Assembly: GCA_959347315.1 (NCBI GenBank)
Contig: OY365811.1
Coordinates: forward strand, 36,725,206 to 36,789,205
Source: Bimastos eiseni
Lineage: Eukaryota > Annelida > Clitellata > Crassiclitellata > Lumbricidae
Direction: 5' to 3'
Length of the DNA: 64,000 bases
The position numbers were made by a program, and so were the translations under genes. The notes below the pieces were generated by a model. The model worked only from the letters and a program-made list of their open reading frames with translations. It was not told the origin of the DNA and made no database searches. Shown here piece after piece: positions 23,974 through 34,673 of this stretch (its first letter is position 1; every line of letters starts with the position of its first letter).

Positions 23974-24029
<56 letters not shown>
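23974..24029. repeat. (AT)n microsatellite
   Basis: About 56 bp of AT directly outside the right end of the mariner remnant. Confidence 0.95.
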
Positions 24030-24033
<4 letters not shown>

Positions 24034-24931
24034 CCTGGAAGTTGCCATCACATTAAATTTTGGAAATGGAACGTATATGCTGCAGTTGGCTGATAATGTA
24101 CGTGATGGGTGAAGGACGTCTGGCCTAGGTGACGCCGCGTGGGCTATTGATCGAAGGTAGTTCGTCAGTCGGCTACAGAGCTTTGAACAGGAAGGTTGTA
24201 GATTGTAAGAATCCAACTTTACCTGCGGTTGTCGAACGTAGCCGAGCTCCTATGCGATTAGTCTATAAGTAGTTTTACGAATAGTACAGAAGATAAGTGA
24301 GCATCGTGAAAGACGGCAGTACTTGTAAGTAGAGTCAGGCCGAAACGAAGAAGAATAGAAACTGCGATCGTGAAGAAGCAGAATCTACGGGAAGGACTGG
24401 AATCGACGGAAGCTGGAAAGGACCCTGACGAATCGGCCGTTGGGTAAGAGTTAAGATTTTAATTGTCAGACATAAATAATCCTTTGAGATCAAGGATTAT
24501 AAATTTAGTTAATCTGGACTAGTTGTGGACTTTGAGACTTTTTGTGCATTATTATACTTCCATTTTGTTTTCTGTTTGTGCTAATAAAACCGTTAAATGT
24601 ACGTTCTTGAGATTGACGATGTTGCATTAGGGATGTCTGAGGCAAAGGTAACGGCGACGACCAGAGAATTGTCACTTGCGTCGACATCGATGTCAACTAA
24701 GTTTGATAGACAAATAGTTCGGGGAAGAGAGAGACGTGCGCGAAGAGAGATGGAGGATAGAAACGGAAGAAAAGGAAGAATGACGGAGAGTAGAAAAGGG
24801 AAGGGAGAAAGAAGAAAGGGAGGAAAAGGAAAAAAGACGGAGAGTAAAAGAGAGAAGGGAAAGGGAAGAGAGACAGAATGATATGATGAGGAACATGATG
24901 AAAATACTGGTTTCTGTAAAATAACCTGTAC

Positions 24932-24983
24932 CAGAGGTGTAACAAGGTTTTGAAAAGTGGGGGGGGCGCTTGTTACACCTCTG
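24932..24983. mobile_element. 52-bp hAT-like micro-element with perfect 8-bp target duplication
   Basis: Perfect 15-bp inverted termini, CAGAGGTGTAACAAG and CTTGTTACACCTCTG, enclose about 22 bp with a G-run. ACCTGTAC lies on both sides (24924-24931 and 24984-24991). That is an exact 8-bp target duplication around a very short element. Confidence 0.85.
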
Positions 24984-25313
24984 ACCTGTACCAATAACTT
25001 GTGATAATGAGATTGTTGTGTCCCGAGAGTTTGTAAAGCGTCGGGAAGAAAATTTAATGTCCAACTCCGTGGTTAGAAACACGCACCCAGATCGATTGTC
25101 TGAATCGATCGTGTCTTTCGTGAGCCGGAACCCGTTGAATTTGTGATAAACGAACCTAGGAGTGAACGATTGAAGGGAAACCTAGCCTAGTTATAGAGAA
25201 TTAAGCCTAATATCCGTTGAAGTCGAATGCTTGCAGTTTATTACCTGATAGGCAGGTAAAGTCTGGGTTCATGTTGCTTTTGGAGAACCACGAGGGACAA
25301 CCCAGCTGCCCTC

Positions 25314-25588
25314 CATGGGTGTAACAAGCGGGGGCCAGAGGGGCACCGGCCCCCTAGTTTCAAAACTGGGGGCAAAGCCCCGGTTTTAGTGCTCAGTGCC
25401 CCCATGTGCTACCCAAATAGATTCTTTTTTATGTTTCTCCAATGGCTTTTAAAGATGACTCTTGTTAAGATAATTTGTGCCGTCCCCATTTTTCACATTT
25501 CGGGGGGGGGGGGGGCAATATTCAAAAAGTGGGGGTCAAAACTTGAGTTTGCCGACGTTGGCTATTATGGAGCCTTGTTACACCTCTG
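25314..25588. mobile_element. 275-bp relative of the 52-bp element
   Basis: Starts CATGGGTGTAACAAG and ends CTTGTTACACCTCTG, flanked by CTGCCCTC (25306-25313) and CTACCCTC (25589-25596), which match at 7 of 8 positions. The interior is G-rich, with a run of about 14 Gs near 25502. It probably represents a longer member of the same MITE family. Confidence 0.75.
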
Positions 25589-25734
25589 CTACCCTCATAT
25601 ACAATATACGACGGATTAGCAACCCGTAGCGATGGCAGGGGCATCATATTTCGCAACTTTTTATTAATTGCTGTATTTCTTTTGCACTCTTGTTAGTAAC
25701 ATGATAACTGGGGTAATGGGTGGCCAGGGCCCAG

Positions 25735-25930
25735 AGGTCAGAGTTCAGAGGGCGAAAGGCCAAAGAACTGTGCGCCAAAAACCCAGAGGTCAGAGAACAA
25801 AGAGCCGTGTGCAAAGGGTCAGAGGTCAGAGAGTAAAAGCTGTGTGCAAAAGGTTAGAGATCAGAGAGCAAAAGCCGTGTGCAAAAGGTCAGAAGTCAGA
25901 GAGCAGAGCCGTGTGCAACAGGTCAGAGCG
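25735..25930. repeat. Minisatellite (AAAGCCGTGTGCAAAAGGTCAGAG-type units)
   Basis: Imperfect tandem units of roughly 36-40 bp built from GGTCAGAG, AGAGAGCA and CCGTGTGCAA words. Confidence 0.8.
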
Positions 25931-27030
25931 TAGATAAGAGAGTCGTCGGGGTGCTGGCAACTTGCAAGTTGATCTTGAACATATTGGGCAAGGTCCGTTT
26001 ACACGGTTGGCCTTCCGCAGTGCACATAGTTGGCGACCCTTCTCACGGTCGAACATCTCGTGGCGGTGGAGTAGGCGGTTTTAGAGTTTACCTAGCTCTA
26101 GGTGTAAAGTTGCGATAAGCTCGCGGTAGGACTATTTCACTTGTATGTTCGGACTCTGCTGTTTGAATTATAATATACGGAGTGGATTCTGACGTAGTTT
26201 TCTTGTTCTAGTGATCGAGGATGGCACTAGTTCGAAACCAGGCATCAGTGCTAGGCCTCTCGGCCAAAAAGCGGGAGCCGATCTTGCCGACAATTAAGCG
26301 CCATCTTGAATGGTAGGTTCCTGGAACAGGCAGTCACCCGTGTGTGTTTCAATAAGGAACCGACCCAGCGTTTACAGCGTCACAACTCATTATGACATAT
26401 AGGGCCTGTAGGACAGTGTAGGTGACAGGTCTATCGCTCTAGGTGTATTCTGGAAAAATAAGCCGTATAGTCTACGGTGATCATATTAGGCTATGTTCAA
26501 ATCTTATTAAAGCTTTATTAGGGCGTGTTCTCCGTGTGGTCATAACGCAATGCACTGCACCTATAACCTATCTGTTAGTTAAGGCTAGTCAAATAAACTA
26601 ATGTTGTGTTTTTATTTCTAACCTATTATATCCAATCCGCTAATGTTCTCCTTTGGGCCTCTAGGCCTACTTATTTATTTACCTAGACCTATAAGCAATT
26701 ATTACTAGGTGGCGGGTCTGCAGCGTAATTTTCTGTTACCAGTTGTGCTAACTAATGTGTTCGTTGTGTTCCTCGGATTATCAAATAAACATAATGAAAT
26801 GAAAAAATTAAAATGATATGAAAATAATTTTGCGTGAAACGGTGAAACCGCAACTGTTGCAATCTTATAACAATTCATGGCTATGACGTCAAATATCGTT
26901 TCAGCATGACGTCTTGGTCGACTTCCTGTGCAGCGTAAAAAATCTGATTCTCCGTCGATGCGTTCTGATTCTTGATTATTACTGTGTAGTAACTTCCTGT
27001 AGTTCGATACTTTGATTATCAAGGATTTTA

Positions 27031-27082
27031 ATGGCCGCGCAAGAGGTTGATATTGATGATATCATTGCTCGACTTCTTCGAG
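27031..27082 (+). CDS. PP1-like exon 1
   Basis: ATG at 27031; encodes MAAQEVDIDDIIARLLR, then donor CGAG|GTAACA, phase 1. It matches the PP1 N-terminal helix pattern (LDxIIxRLL). Confidence 0.75.
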
Positions 27083-27099
27083 GTAACAAGAATTTTTGC

Positions 27100-27840
27100 G
27101 CTGTAGTAGCGACCAGGCTCACCTTGTCACCTTGTGCTCTCAGTTTTTGGAACTCTATAGCGATCGCAACGACAAACTTCTCCATTGCTTTCTTTTTGAA
27201 GTCGCAACTCTTAGTTCCTCCAGGTTCATCTCGGCTCTTTGGTGTATCTCGTCCATCGAATTTTTTTGGGTCCACCCCGTTTTCTCCTTCCTTCTGCACA
27301 CGCCGACATCATATTCTTTTCTAATCCATCTGATCGCATGACGTATTAACCCCAGCTCATCGCTGTTTGTTGGAGCGACTCATCATTCTCATCTCCAATC
27401 TCCATGCGCATCCTTTCATTTTGTCTTTTTCTCCGTCTGACTTCATATCCACATTTCGCATGCGTTAATCTTTTTCTCCGTGTTCTTTGTCATTGTCCAC
27501 GTCTCGCAGCCATATAGTACTGTAGGGGAAGATCATTGCCCTCACTAGCCTTTTTTGTGTCTATCCTCACGTGTTTGTCCTTTCATATCTTTTCCAGTCC
27601 ATTCAATGCAGCTTTCTCTATTGCCACCCTTCTTTTTATTTCCAGATCACACTTTCCCTCTTTTTCTATTAACGCTCCTAGGTACGTGAAGCTTGTTACC
27701 ACCTCTGTTTCCTCTCTGCCTATCTCAAAACTGTCCCAATCGGCTGTTGTCAGGAGTTTTGTCTTCTTTACGTTGACATAGAAACCTTCCTTCTCACTTT
27801 CAAATCCTTCAACTCTTCAACCTTCGTATCAGGTTTAACA
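27100..27840 (-). mobile_element. Degenerate LINE reverse-transcriptase 3' fragment in PP1-like intron 1
   Basis: The minus strand reads EETEVVTSFTYLGALIEKEG, then CDLEIKRRVAIEKAALNGL, and ends near MDEIHQRAEMNLEELRVATS. This is the usual C-terminal layout of non-LTR endonuclease/reverse-transcriptase proteins. Frameshifts and stops break it. A second fragment of the same type is at 47604-47730. Confidence 0.75.
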
Positions 27841-28076
27841 TAATTATCTGCTTTCTTGAATATTGTCACTATCAAACTCCTCGACCTGATGCACGTCTAT
27901 GGACACACTGCTCAAACCTTCTTCACAACATGAAAAATCATCGTAATATGATATGCTGCCGGTGATAGAATGTAATTTTTGATTAATATTATACAAGTAA
28001 TTACTGTTTTTACTATTGTGTTAGTATTTACAATTGTAATGAGCAGTGAGGTTGGACTTTGTGTCTGGTGTATTAG

Positions 28077-28208
28077 CCAAAGACTTACCAAAGAACACGC
28101 TGGTGGATTTGCCCCAGGATGACATTCAAAAGCTCTGCATTAAAGCGAAGGAGGTATTACTTACCCAACCAATGTTGCTGGAATTGAATGCTCCCATTAA
28201 AGTTTGTG
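28077..28208 (+). CDS. PP1-like exon 2
   Basis: Acceptor GTGTATTAG, donor TTTGTG|GTAGGT, phase 1-1. Encodes DIQKLCIKAKEVLLTQPMLL through LNAPIKVC, the PP1 segment just before GDIHG. Confidence 0.88.
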
Positions 28209-28957
28209 GTAGGTGCTTATAAATGATCTTTTTATGCTTGAAGACCTGTTTTTAATATTTAGATTACTGAACATTTTAACAATATGCTTCAATATGTCAT
28301 TAGCATTATTGTTAAATTACAAAACAACCCAAGTGAAATTATTCACATTCCTTCATTATTACCTGCACATGATGCACTTTCTAAGGTTGGAGCTGATTCA
28401 GGCAAGAAGTCGATGATTGTTGGAAACAATAATTATTGTGCACTGCATAGGTGACCAGGACGCATGCATGGCCTTGCGAGCAATGATTTCTTGCTCTCCA
28501 AGAGGTTGGAAGAGGTCTATCGAATGCCCTACCATAAAAAAATTTTGGTGATGACCTACAACCTACGAACATTCTCGGCTTTGAGAGGAGCCAAGAATGG
28601 AGACGATTGGTTGGTTGTGTTGGAAACGACAACCTTCACGATGATGGTTGTGATGATTCAAGAATGTCACAAGCTAAAATGACGTTCTTGTATTGCCTTG
28701 GGACTAACTGTGTATAATTTTGCTTAGAAAGGATGTCTTTGAGAACCATTACTGCATCATGCAGCTGTTGCAATGAGTGTATGTATTGATTCGCTTCTAA
28801 CAGGAAATATGACTGTCTTGTATCACCATTCTCAAATTATGAAGCAAACATAGAAAGTGTGTTGATGGACAATTATTTTGCCTTTTTCTTGTACTTATAT
28901 CACATTTTAAATCGGTTCTGTGCCACACTGATGATTTATTTGATTTGCCTCTGACAG

Positions 28958-29188
28958 GCGACATCCACGGACAATTCTACGACCTGCCCCATATTTTTGA
29001 AATTGGTGGGTTCCCACCTGACTCACAATACCTTTTCCTTGGGGATTATGTCGACCGAGGTAAACAATCTATAGAAACCGCTTGTCTTCTACTGGCTCTG
29101 AAGATCAGACATCCCAAAGAATTCCACTTGCTGAGGGGGAACCACGAGGCCTCCAACGTCAGCAAGCAGTATGGTTTTTACGATGAGT
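28958..29188 (+). CDS. PP1-like exon 3: metal-binding core
   Basis: Acceptor CTCTGACAG, donor GATGAGT|GTAAGA, phase 1-1. Contains [24 protein letters not shown] and [10 protein letters not shown] followed by YGFYDE. In PP1 these supply the metal ligands and the catalytic histidine. PP1 normally has Cys after RGNHE; here it is Ala. Confidence 0.95.
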
Positions 29189-29334
29189 GTAAGAACTGCC
29201 TGTTAATTTATTTATTTGAAATTATTATATTTTTAACTGAGTAAATGTAACTCTTAAGGCAAGGACAGTCTCTCCTGTTAAGAGACTATGATTAACTTAT
29301 ATTGATTCTTTGTAATGTGGAACTCGTGGTATCT

Positions 29335-29405
29335 ACATTGCTCAAGTGGTAAAGTCAACCTAGAGATTGGGAGTTTAAGTACCCAGAGGAGTTCTTCCTA
29401 CTGTG
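29335..29405 (+). repeat. Possible tRNA-derived SINE head
   Basis: TGCTCAAGTGGTAAAG resembles an A box, and GGGAGTTTAAGTACCC about 20 bp later resembles a degenerate B box. The tail is not defined. Confidence 0.3.
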
Positions 29406-29849
29406 TGGAAACCATCAGTATGTGAGGATTAAAAGAACGGACGGTTCCCATGACAAATGTAGAATTAGGTAGTAGTTAGTTATTTGGATTTACTCCTATA
29501 TGGTATACCCAAGGCATGAGTGCATCTCCTCAGTATAGGAAATCTGTCCTTCAGGGGACTAGTAATAATAATAATGACAAAGATTTATAAGGCGCTTTAA
29601 ACGCGGCCATACCACTGCAAGGGCGCCTAACAATCCAATAGGAAGTCAGTAGGAATGATAAGCCTTAGAGAAAAGTACGACTTCAATTTCATTTTGAAGG
29701 AATCCACATAATCGGCTGTAAAAGTAATGACCCATGTTTATATCGCTTAATTCATATGAATGATTCGTGTGGCTTAGGCATCATAAAAATGGATCCTATT
29801 TTCACTACCGTGAATTAATGATTTATTGTACGTCGTACCTACAGAATGG

Positions 29850-30701
29850 TTATCCAAGCAGAGAAAGAGCTTAATTTGCTTAGGTTAACAAATAATCTGC
29901 CAATCTTTTGTTCTGCAAGTTTACATGATATCCTGTGCTGTTTTCTTGGCTGCCCACATTTTTCTCAGATTTTCCAAACTTTCTAAGTGTTATTCACATT
30001 CTAGTTTGCTTGTTATGTTACTTTTCTTGATTTAAAAATGTTCTGCTGATTTTCGTATTTATCTTTTGATTATTTACAATCTTTGATTTGTTGTTTCTGT
30101 TGCATACAGGCAAGAAACGGTACAACAGACATTTGTGGGCAGATTTTATAGATTCTTTTGAATGTCTGCCAGTTGCAGCCGTCATCGAAGCGGAGATCTT
30201 CTGCTGTCATGAAGGTCAGAATGATGGAAAAGATTCAGTTCTGCCAGTTAATCCATTCATTTCATTGCAACAGTTTATTTAGTAAAAACGCATTCTCTAA
30301 GAACCTGTTCTAAACGTGGGGTACAGGTTAATAGGCCCTACCAAAATCCAATTGCATACACACCTGTATGCATACTTTCGTTACCTTCAAGAACGAAATT
30401 AAGAATAAATTATGAATTATTTGCAGAATTCCAATGTGGAAGGAAATTAAGAATTATTTTCAGAACTAAAATCATTTGAATTCTTGTGGCGCTTAAGTTA
30501 AGATGAAAGCGAATAAACGCTCATCTAAACACATGGATTATACATTGGAAAACGTCGGTTTAGAATAAGGGCGCTTCTAGTTGTAGGCCTTATACACTAT
30601 CTTTAGTCTGTGTTATCTAATAATTGTTTCGTGTGCTTAACTATGCCCTCGGTTGCATGCACCATTTTATTTTGGGTTTCATAGTTTAATATCTAAGTTT
30701 T
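29850..30701 (+). repeat. Inverted repeat, left arm
   Basis: About 852 bp that recurs in reverse orientation at 32806-33723 with very high identity. Exon 4 differs by no residue between the arms. A gap of about 65-75 bp lies near 30505-30515 relative to the other arm. Confidence 0.93.
30110..30214 (+). CDS. PP1-like exon 4, plus-strand copy
   Basis: Acceptor TTGCATACAG, donor GAAG|GTCAGA, phase 1-1. Encodes KKRYNRHLWADFIDSFECLP and AEIFCCHEG. PP1 has CCHGG here, so one glycine is replaced by Glu. No exon 5 follows on this strand. Confidence 0.92.
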
Positions 30702-31497
30702 TCTCAGAAATTTTCCGATTCATGTTCTTTAATACATGGAGAATTTTAGTTGTCTTCTGACTTCAGAACCTACAGTTCAACAGACGAGTCACATAGTTCT
30801 GAATAAATGCACAGTACAAAGATCTATTCAATATACATTATCTATTGTCTAAAATAAAATCTGGCAATTATGAATCAATCCAAATACTGTCAATGAAGAA
30901 TATCAGTCTTTCAAGGTCTCATGGTGTTACTACTGTCCCTTTCAGGTCACAGTGAACTTGATCACTATTCAATACCTGTACGCAGCCAATTTATGCAGTC
31001 AAGCCCATGCATGACAGAAAGTAATGTAATGGAAAAACTTATATAGTACCACTCAGTATCAGAGGCACTGGCGAATCAACACAAAGCTAAACAAGAACAG
31101 GAATGTCCTCAGGTGCCTCCAAAGGGCTGCAGAGGGAAGAGAGAGCAGCTCCTCCCAAAGAGGTATGGGGAGGCTGTTCCAGCTGGTGAGACCCACATAG
31201 CCCTTCTATACTGGCCTGTTGGACTTCCTGCTTTGCAAGGACCTGTCAATCATAAGATACTGTTCAACTAAATCAACTGACCAGAAGCAAATGGAAGAGC
31301 ACACACTAGCGGGAGCTCATTTGAGCACAAATGGCACTCTCACATGAGTGATGTAGGCCTACACCTCACTTCCTGTAAGGGATGCAGACTATGTATACCC
31401 AAAGTGAGCCTAAAGAAACACAGAGCGAGTTAACATAAAACTAGAATGTGTGCATTCTAAAAAAAGCTTATACAAACCATAACGAACTGAGACTGAC

Positions 31498-31626
31498 CTC
31501 AAATGACAATTGTAGCTCTTTGTTGACCTTAAGAACAGCTGCAGAATTGTTGTTGTCGTAATTCGGTGCCGAAAACACTGTCACGAGTTTACGTCAGGCG
31601 AAGTATTCAAACCCTTGAGACACCAC
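31498..31626 (-). pseudogene. PP1-like exon 6 with in-frame TGA
   Basis: Acceptor CTTTTCCAG, donor TTTGAG|GTCAGT; 129 bp, 43 codons. Reads VVSQGFEYFA, then TGA (31594-31596), then RKLVTVFSAPNYDNNNSAAV and LKVNKELQLSFE. The sequence after the stop is clearly the PP1 SAPNY segment, so the stop is recent or an error. A possible last exon at 31389-31409 would give AHFGYT and a stop, but this is weak. Confidence 0.85.
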
Positions 31627-32290
31627 CTGGAAAAGAAAAGGAATATTTTAAAGTAAAATATGAAGAAAAACCAAGAGAGAAATGTAGATCTATAAATTCT
31701 ACATGCCTCTTGTAAGAGTGCCTTTCAAGCTATGTGAGTGATTTGGCTATTTACGATCCATCCTGAGTTTGTTTCCACATATAACACTCTAAATACTTCT
31801 TTAACAAGCGAGAGTATATTAACAGCGACTACGAAACCAATACGGATCGTCACTAAAGCCGTAAAGACAACAAGCTACCAAGCTACCAAATAGTATGCCT
31901 TGAACGGATCTTACAATTTTGTCTAACCCTAGCACTATAAGGAACATGTAAAAAACTAGGACCATGACAAAAGCAGATGTAACCTAAAAATGTGCAGTCA
32001 TACATGCAGCATTGTAGCTGAGTAGATATAGACAGTATGCCACATACCATGTTCAAGACATTTAAAAAGTATTGTAAATGCTAGCAATCACTCCACGATA
32101 ACAATTCTTCAGTTACACATAGCTCTGACGATGGAATTTCAATGACATAATCATCCTTACAACTTAAATATAGTTACTTGTTTTCAAACATAGCATTAAT
32201 TACATGTGAAACACAAGGAATCATATTTAATATAGCGCTTGGTCATATGCAGAGGAGCCTTTAAACTAATAAAACAGCTTGATTACAGAC

Positions 32291-32526
32291 CTGGTGGGCT
32301 CGACATATTAGTTGTAACTTCTGTTTTTCCAGGAATTCTCGTACAACGTCGGCCCCAAAAGTAACAGATGTTCCCCGATATTTATTCTTTGCAAAGCCTC
32401 TCTGGCACGGTTCCGGATCTGCCCAGACCAAGTCACACAGAAGACCATCATCGGGGATGTCAGTTGGGCGTGGGATACGGTTGATTTTTGCAAAAGCCTC
32501 ATCGCACATCATTTCAGGACTAAGTC
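32291..32526 (-). CDS. PP1-like exon 5
   Basis: Acceptor TGTTGTTTCAG, donor CACCAG|GTCTGT; 236 bp, phase 1 to 0. Encodes GLSPEMMCDEAFAKINRIPR, PTDIPDDGLLCDLVWADPE, VTFGADVVREFLEKQ and ICRAHQ. These match the PP1 middle and C-terminal core, including the last metal-ligand histidine. Confidence 0.93.
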
Positions 32527-32805
32527 CTGAAACAACAGACAAGGAAGCATGTACACTTCCCTGAAAATGTTTTAGTCATGTAGCAAAAAGTTTTCCAATG
32601 AGAACCAGCTTTGTTCCACGCTGAATTAAATTTTCAATCCAAAAGCCAAATTCTGTAAAGATGAATAATTCTTCATTATAACATTCATTTAAGTTTTGTA
32701 ATGAAAAATTTCATAAAAAGGTTCTGGCAAAGGAAAATGTGCATCACTTTGCAACACATCAGTCTGAAATGTGAATGGCCAACATAACACAATCTAGATA
32801 AACTC

Positions 32806-33723
32806 AAAACTTAGATATTAAACTATGAAACCCAAAATAAAATGGTGCATGCAACCGAGGGCATAGTTAAGCACACGAAACGATTATTAGATAACACAGA
32901 CTAAAGATAGTGTATAAGGCCTACAACTAGAAGCGCCCTTATTCTAAACCGACGCTTTCCAATGTATAATCCATGTGTTTAGATGCTACATGGCTAAAAG
33001 GTTTAAAATGAGTTATGCAGGAATCGCATATGTATTATGGTTGCATTTTAAATTATTCATTCGCTTTCATCTCAACTTAAGCGCCACAAGAATTCAAATG
33101 ATTTTAGTTCTGAAAATAATTCTTAATTTCCTTCCACATTTGAATTCTGCAAATAATTCATAATTTATTCTTAATTTCGTTCTTGAAGGTAACGAAAGTA
33201 TGCATACAGGTGTGTATGCAATTGGATTTTGGCAGGGCCTATTAACCTGTACCCCACGTTTAGAACAGGTTCTTAGAGAATGCGTTTTTACTAAATAAAC
33301 TGTTGCAATGAAATGAATGGATTAACTGGCAGAACTGAATCTTTTCCATCATTCTGACCTTCATGACAGCAGAAGATCTCCGCTTCGATGACGGCTGCAA
33401 CTGGCAGACATTCAAAAGAATCTATAAAATCTGCCCACAAATGTCTGTTGTACCGTTTCTTGCCTGTATGCAACAGAAACGACAAATCAAAGATTGTAAA
33501 TAATCAAAAGATAAATACGAAAATCAGCAGAACATTTTTAAATCAAGAAAAGTAACATAACAAGCAAACTAGAATGTGAATAACACTTAGAAAGTTTGGA
33601 AAGTCTGAGAAAAATGTGGGCAGCCAAGAAAACAGCACAGGATATCATGTAAACTTGCAGAACAAAAGATTGGCAGATTATTTGTTAACCTAAGCAAATT
33701 AAGCTCTTTCTCTGCTTGGATAG
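32806..33723 (-). repeat. Inverted repeat, right arm
   Basis: About 918 bp; reverse complement of 29850-30701. It carries an extra segment around 32982-33055 absent from the left arm. The 2.1 kb between the arms (30702-32805) holds exons 5 and 6. Confidence 0.93.
33359..33463 (-). CDS. PP1-like exon 4', minus-strand copy
   Basis: The same 105-bp exon as 30110-30214, with the same splice sites and the same protein. It is correctly oriented and phased to splice to exon 5 at 32526. No exons 1-3 were found upstream of it on this strand. Confidence 0.9.
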
Positions 33724-34673
33724 CCAACGGAGCTGAAATTTTGCACACATTTCAGGCTTGCATGACAATGCATCAAATTTTTACGGATAAAACTCAAACG
33801 TGTTTTAGAGCAGATAATTGTACGTCATTGTAATTAGCTTTCAATTTATTTGCAATAATCTATTCTATCCAGCCAACTAGTCTATTGGTTTAGAGTGCGT
33901 CTTAATAATTATTTTTCGGGAAAGATTTGTTTGCGCACACTAGATTCTTGTGTGCGCTGGCTCCACGACCCGTGTGCGCGCGCACATGCGCACAGCTTCA
34001 TGTAAGAGGGAACACTGAATCCAAGATGTAAAAATCTGTCGATATAGTTCTGGAAGCAATAGTCCTACTTGGGCAGACATTTTGCTAAGCCAACCGAATA
34101 TTCCTCTCCGGCTAATCTCTCGTCTAACAAACGATAGGCCTAAACTCTATCACACTAGCAAAGATTAGGCCAACATTGAATTTTGATGCACTTTAGCACT
34201 TTAACGCTTTCTGGCTATTGGTCTTTCCCGATGGCTGACACAAGGCTTTGAAATTCACAATGCAAGATCTGTCGATTAGCTTCTGTGAGTTCTGTTGGTT
34301 TCACATTATCAGCTTATTAATCCACGTGCATTAGCCTATCTCTGCAGCTGCATTGCATCTCTAACAGACTTAGGCCTACAATGCAATACAACTGTAATTT
34401 GACAATGCGCTTCTAACAAATATTTCAGAAGAGCACACGCACGTACATGCCTTGATGGCGCAATTGCAGTTATATTAGGTATAACAATTTAGCCGGTAAA
34501 CCTCTGTGAACATTCGCATTGCCAAGGCTACTTCGACGTATCTATTGCGTATAATAGCCTAATATTTCCACAACTTGGATTTTCGGCAAAGAACAACCGT
34601 AATGACGTAATCGTCAACTCCAAACTTCTAGAATCTAGAGCGCCATGCTGAATTTAAGTGCAGTGCATAACAT

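Larger units (their letters stand above)
21463..27030. other. 3' UTR and intergenic mobile-element debris
   Basis: After the likely CYB5D2 3' UTR there is no recognised gene. The interval holds a decayed mariner (23016-23973), an (AT)n, two hAT-like MITEs (24932-24983, 25314-25588) and a minisatellite (25735-25930). The 24200-24600 stretch ends with a CTAATAAAACCG signal and could be part of an old LTR, but no partner LTR was found. Confidence 0.55.
27031..33463. pseudogene. Split PP1-like Ser/Thr phosphatase gene (exons 1-4 on +, exons 4'-6 on -)
   Basis: Exons 27031-27082, 28077-28208, 28958-29188 and 30110-30214 (+) join in phase. They encode a PP1-type catalytic subunit up to FCCHEG. The continuation (GLSPEMM... 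to CRAHQ, then VVSQGFEYFA) lies on the opposite strand at 32526-32291 and 31626-31498, with matching phases. A second, nearly identical exon 4 is at 33463-33359 (-). All metal and catalytic motifs are present: GDIHG, GDYVDRG, RGNHE, the second-site histidine of CCH, and CRAH. The family dephosphorylates Ser/Thr in partner proteins in cytosol and nucleus. As laid out, neither strand can encode the whole enzyme, and exon 6 has an in-frame TGA. It could be a real inversion or an assembly error. Confidence 0.8.

Noticed and set aside
31594..31596. TGA read as selenocysteine in the PP1-like exon
   Set aside because: PP1 family members are not selenoproteins and the aligned residue is Lys; a mutation or error is simpler.
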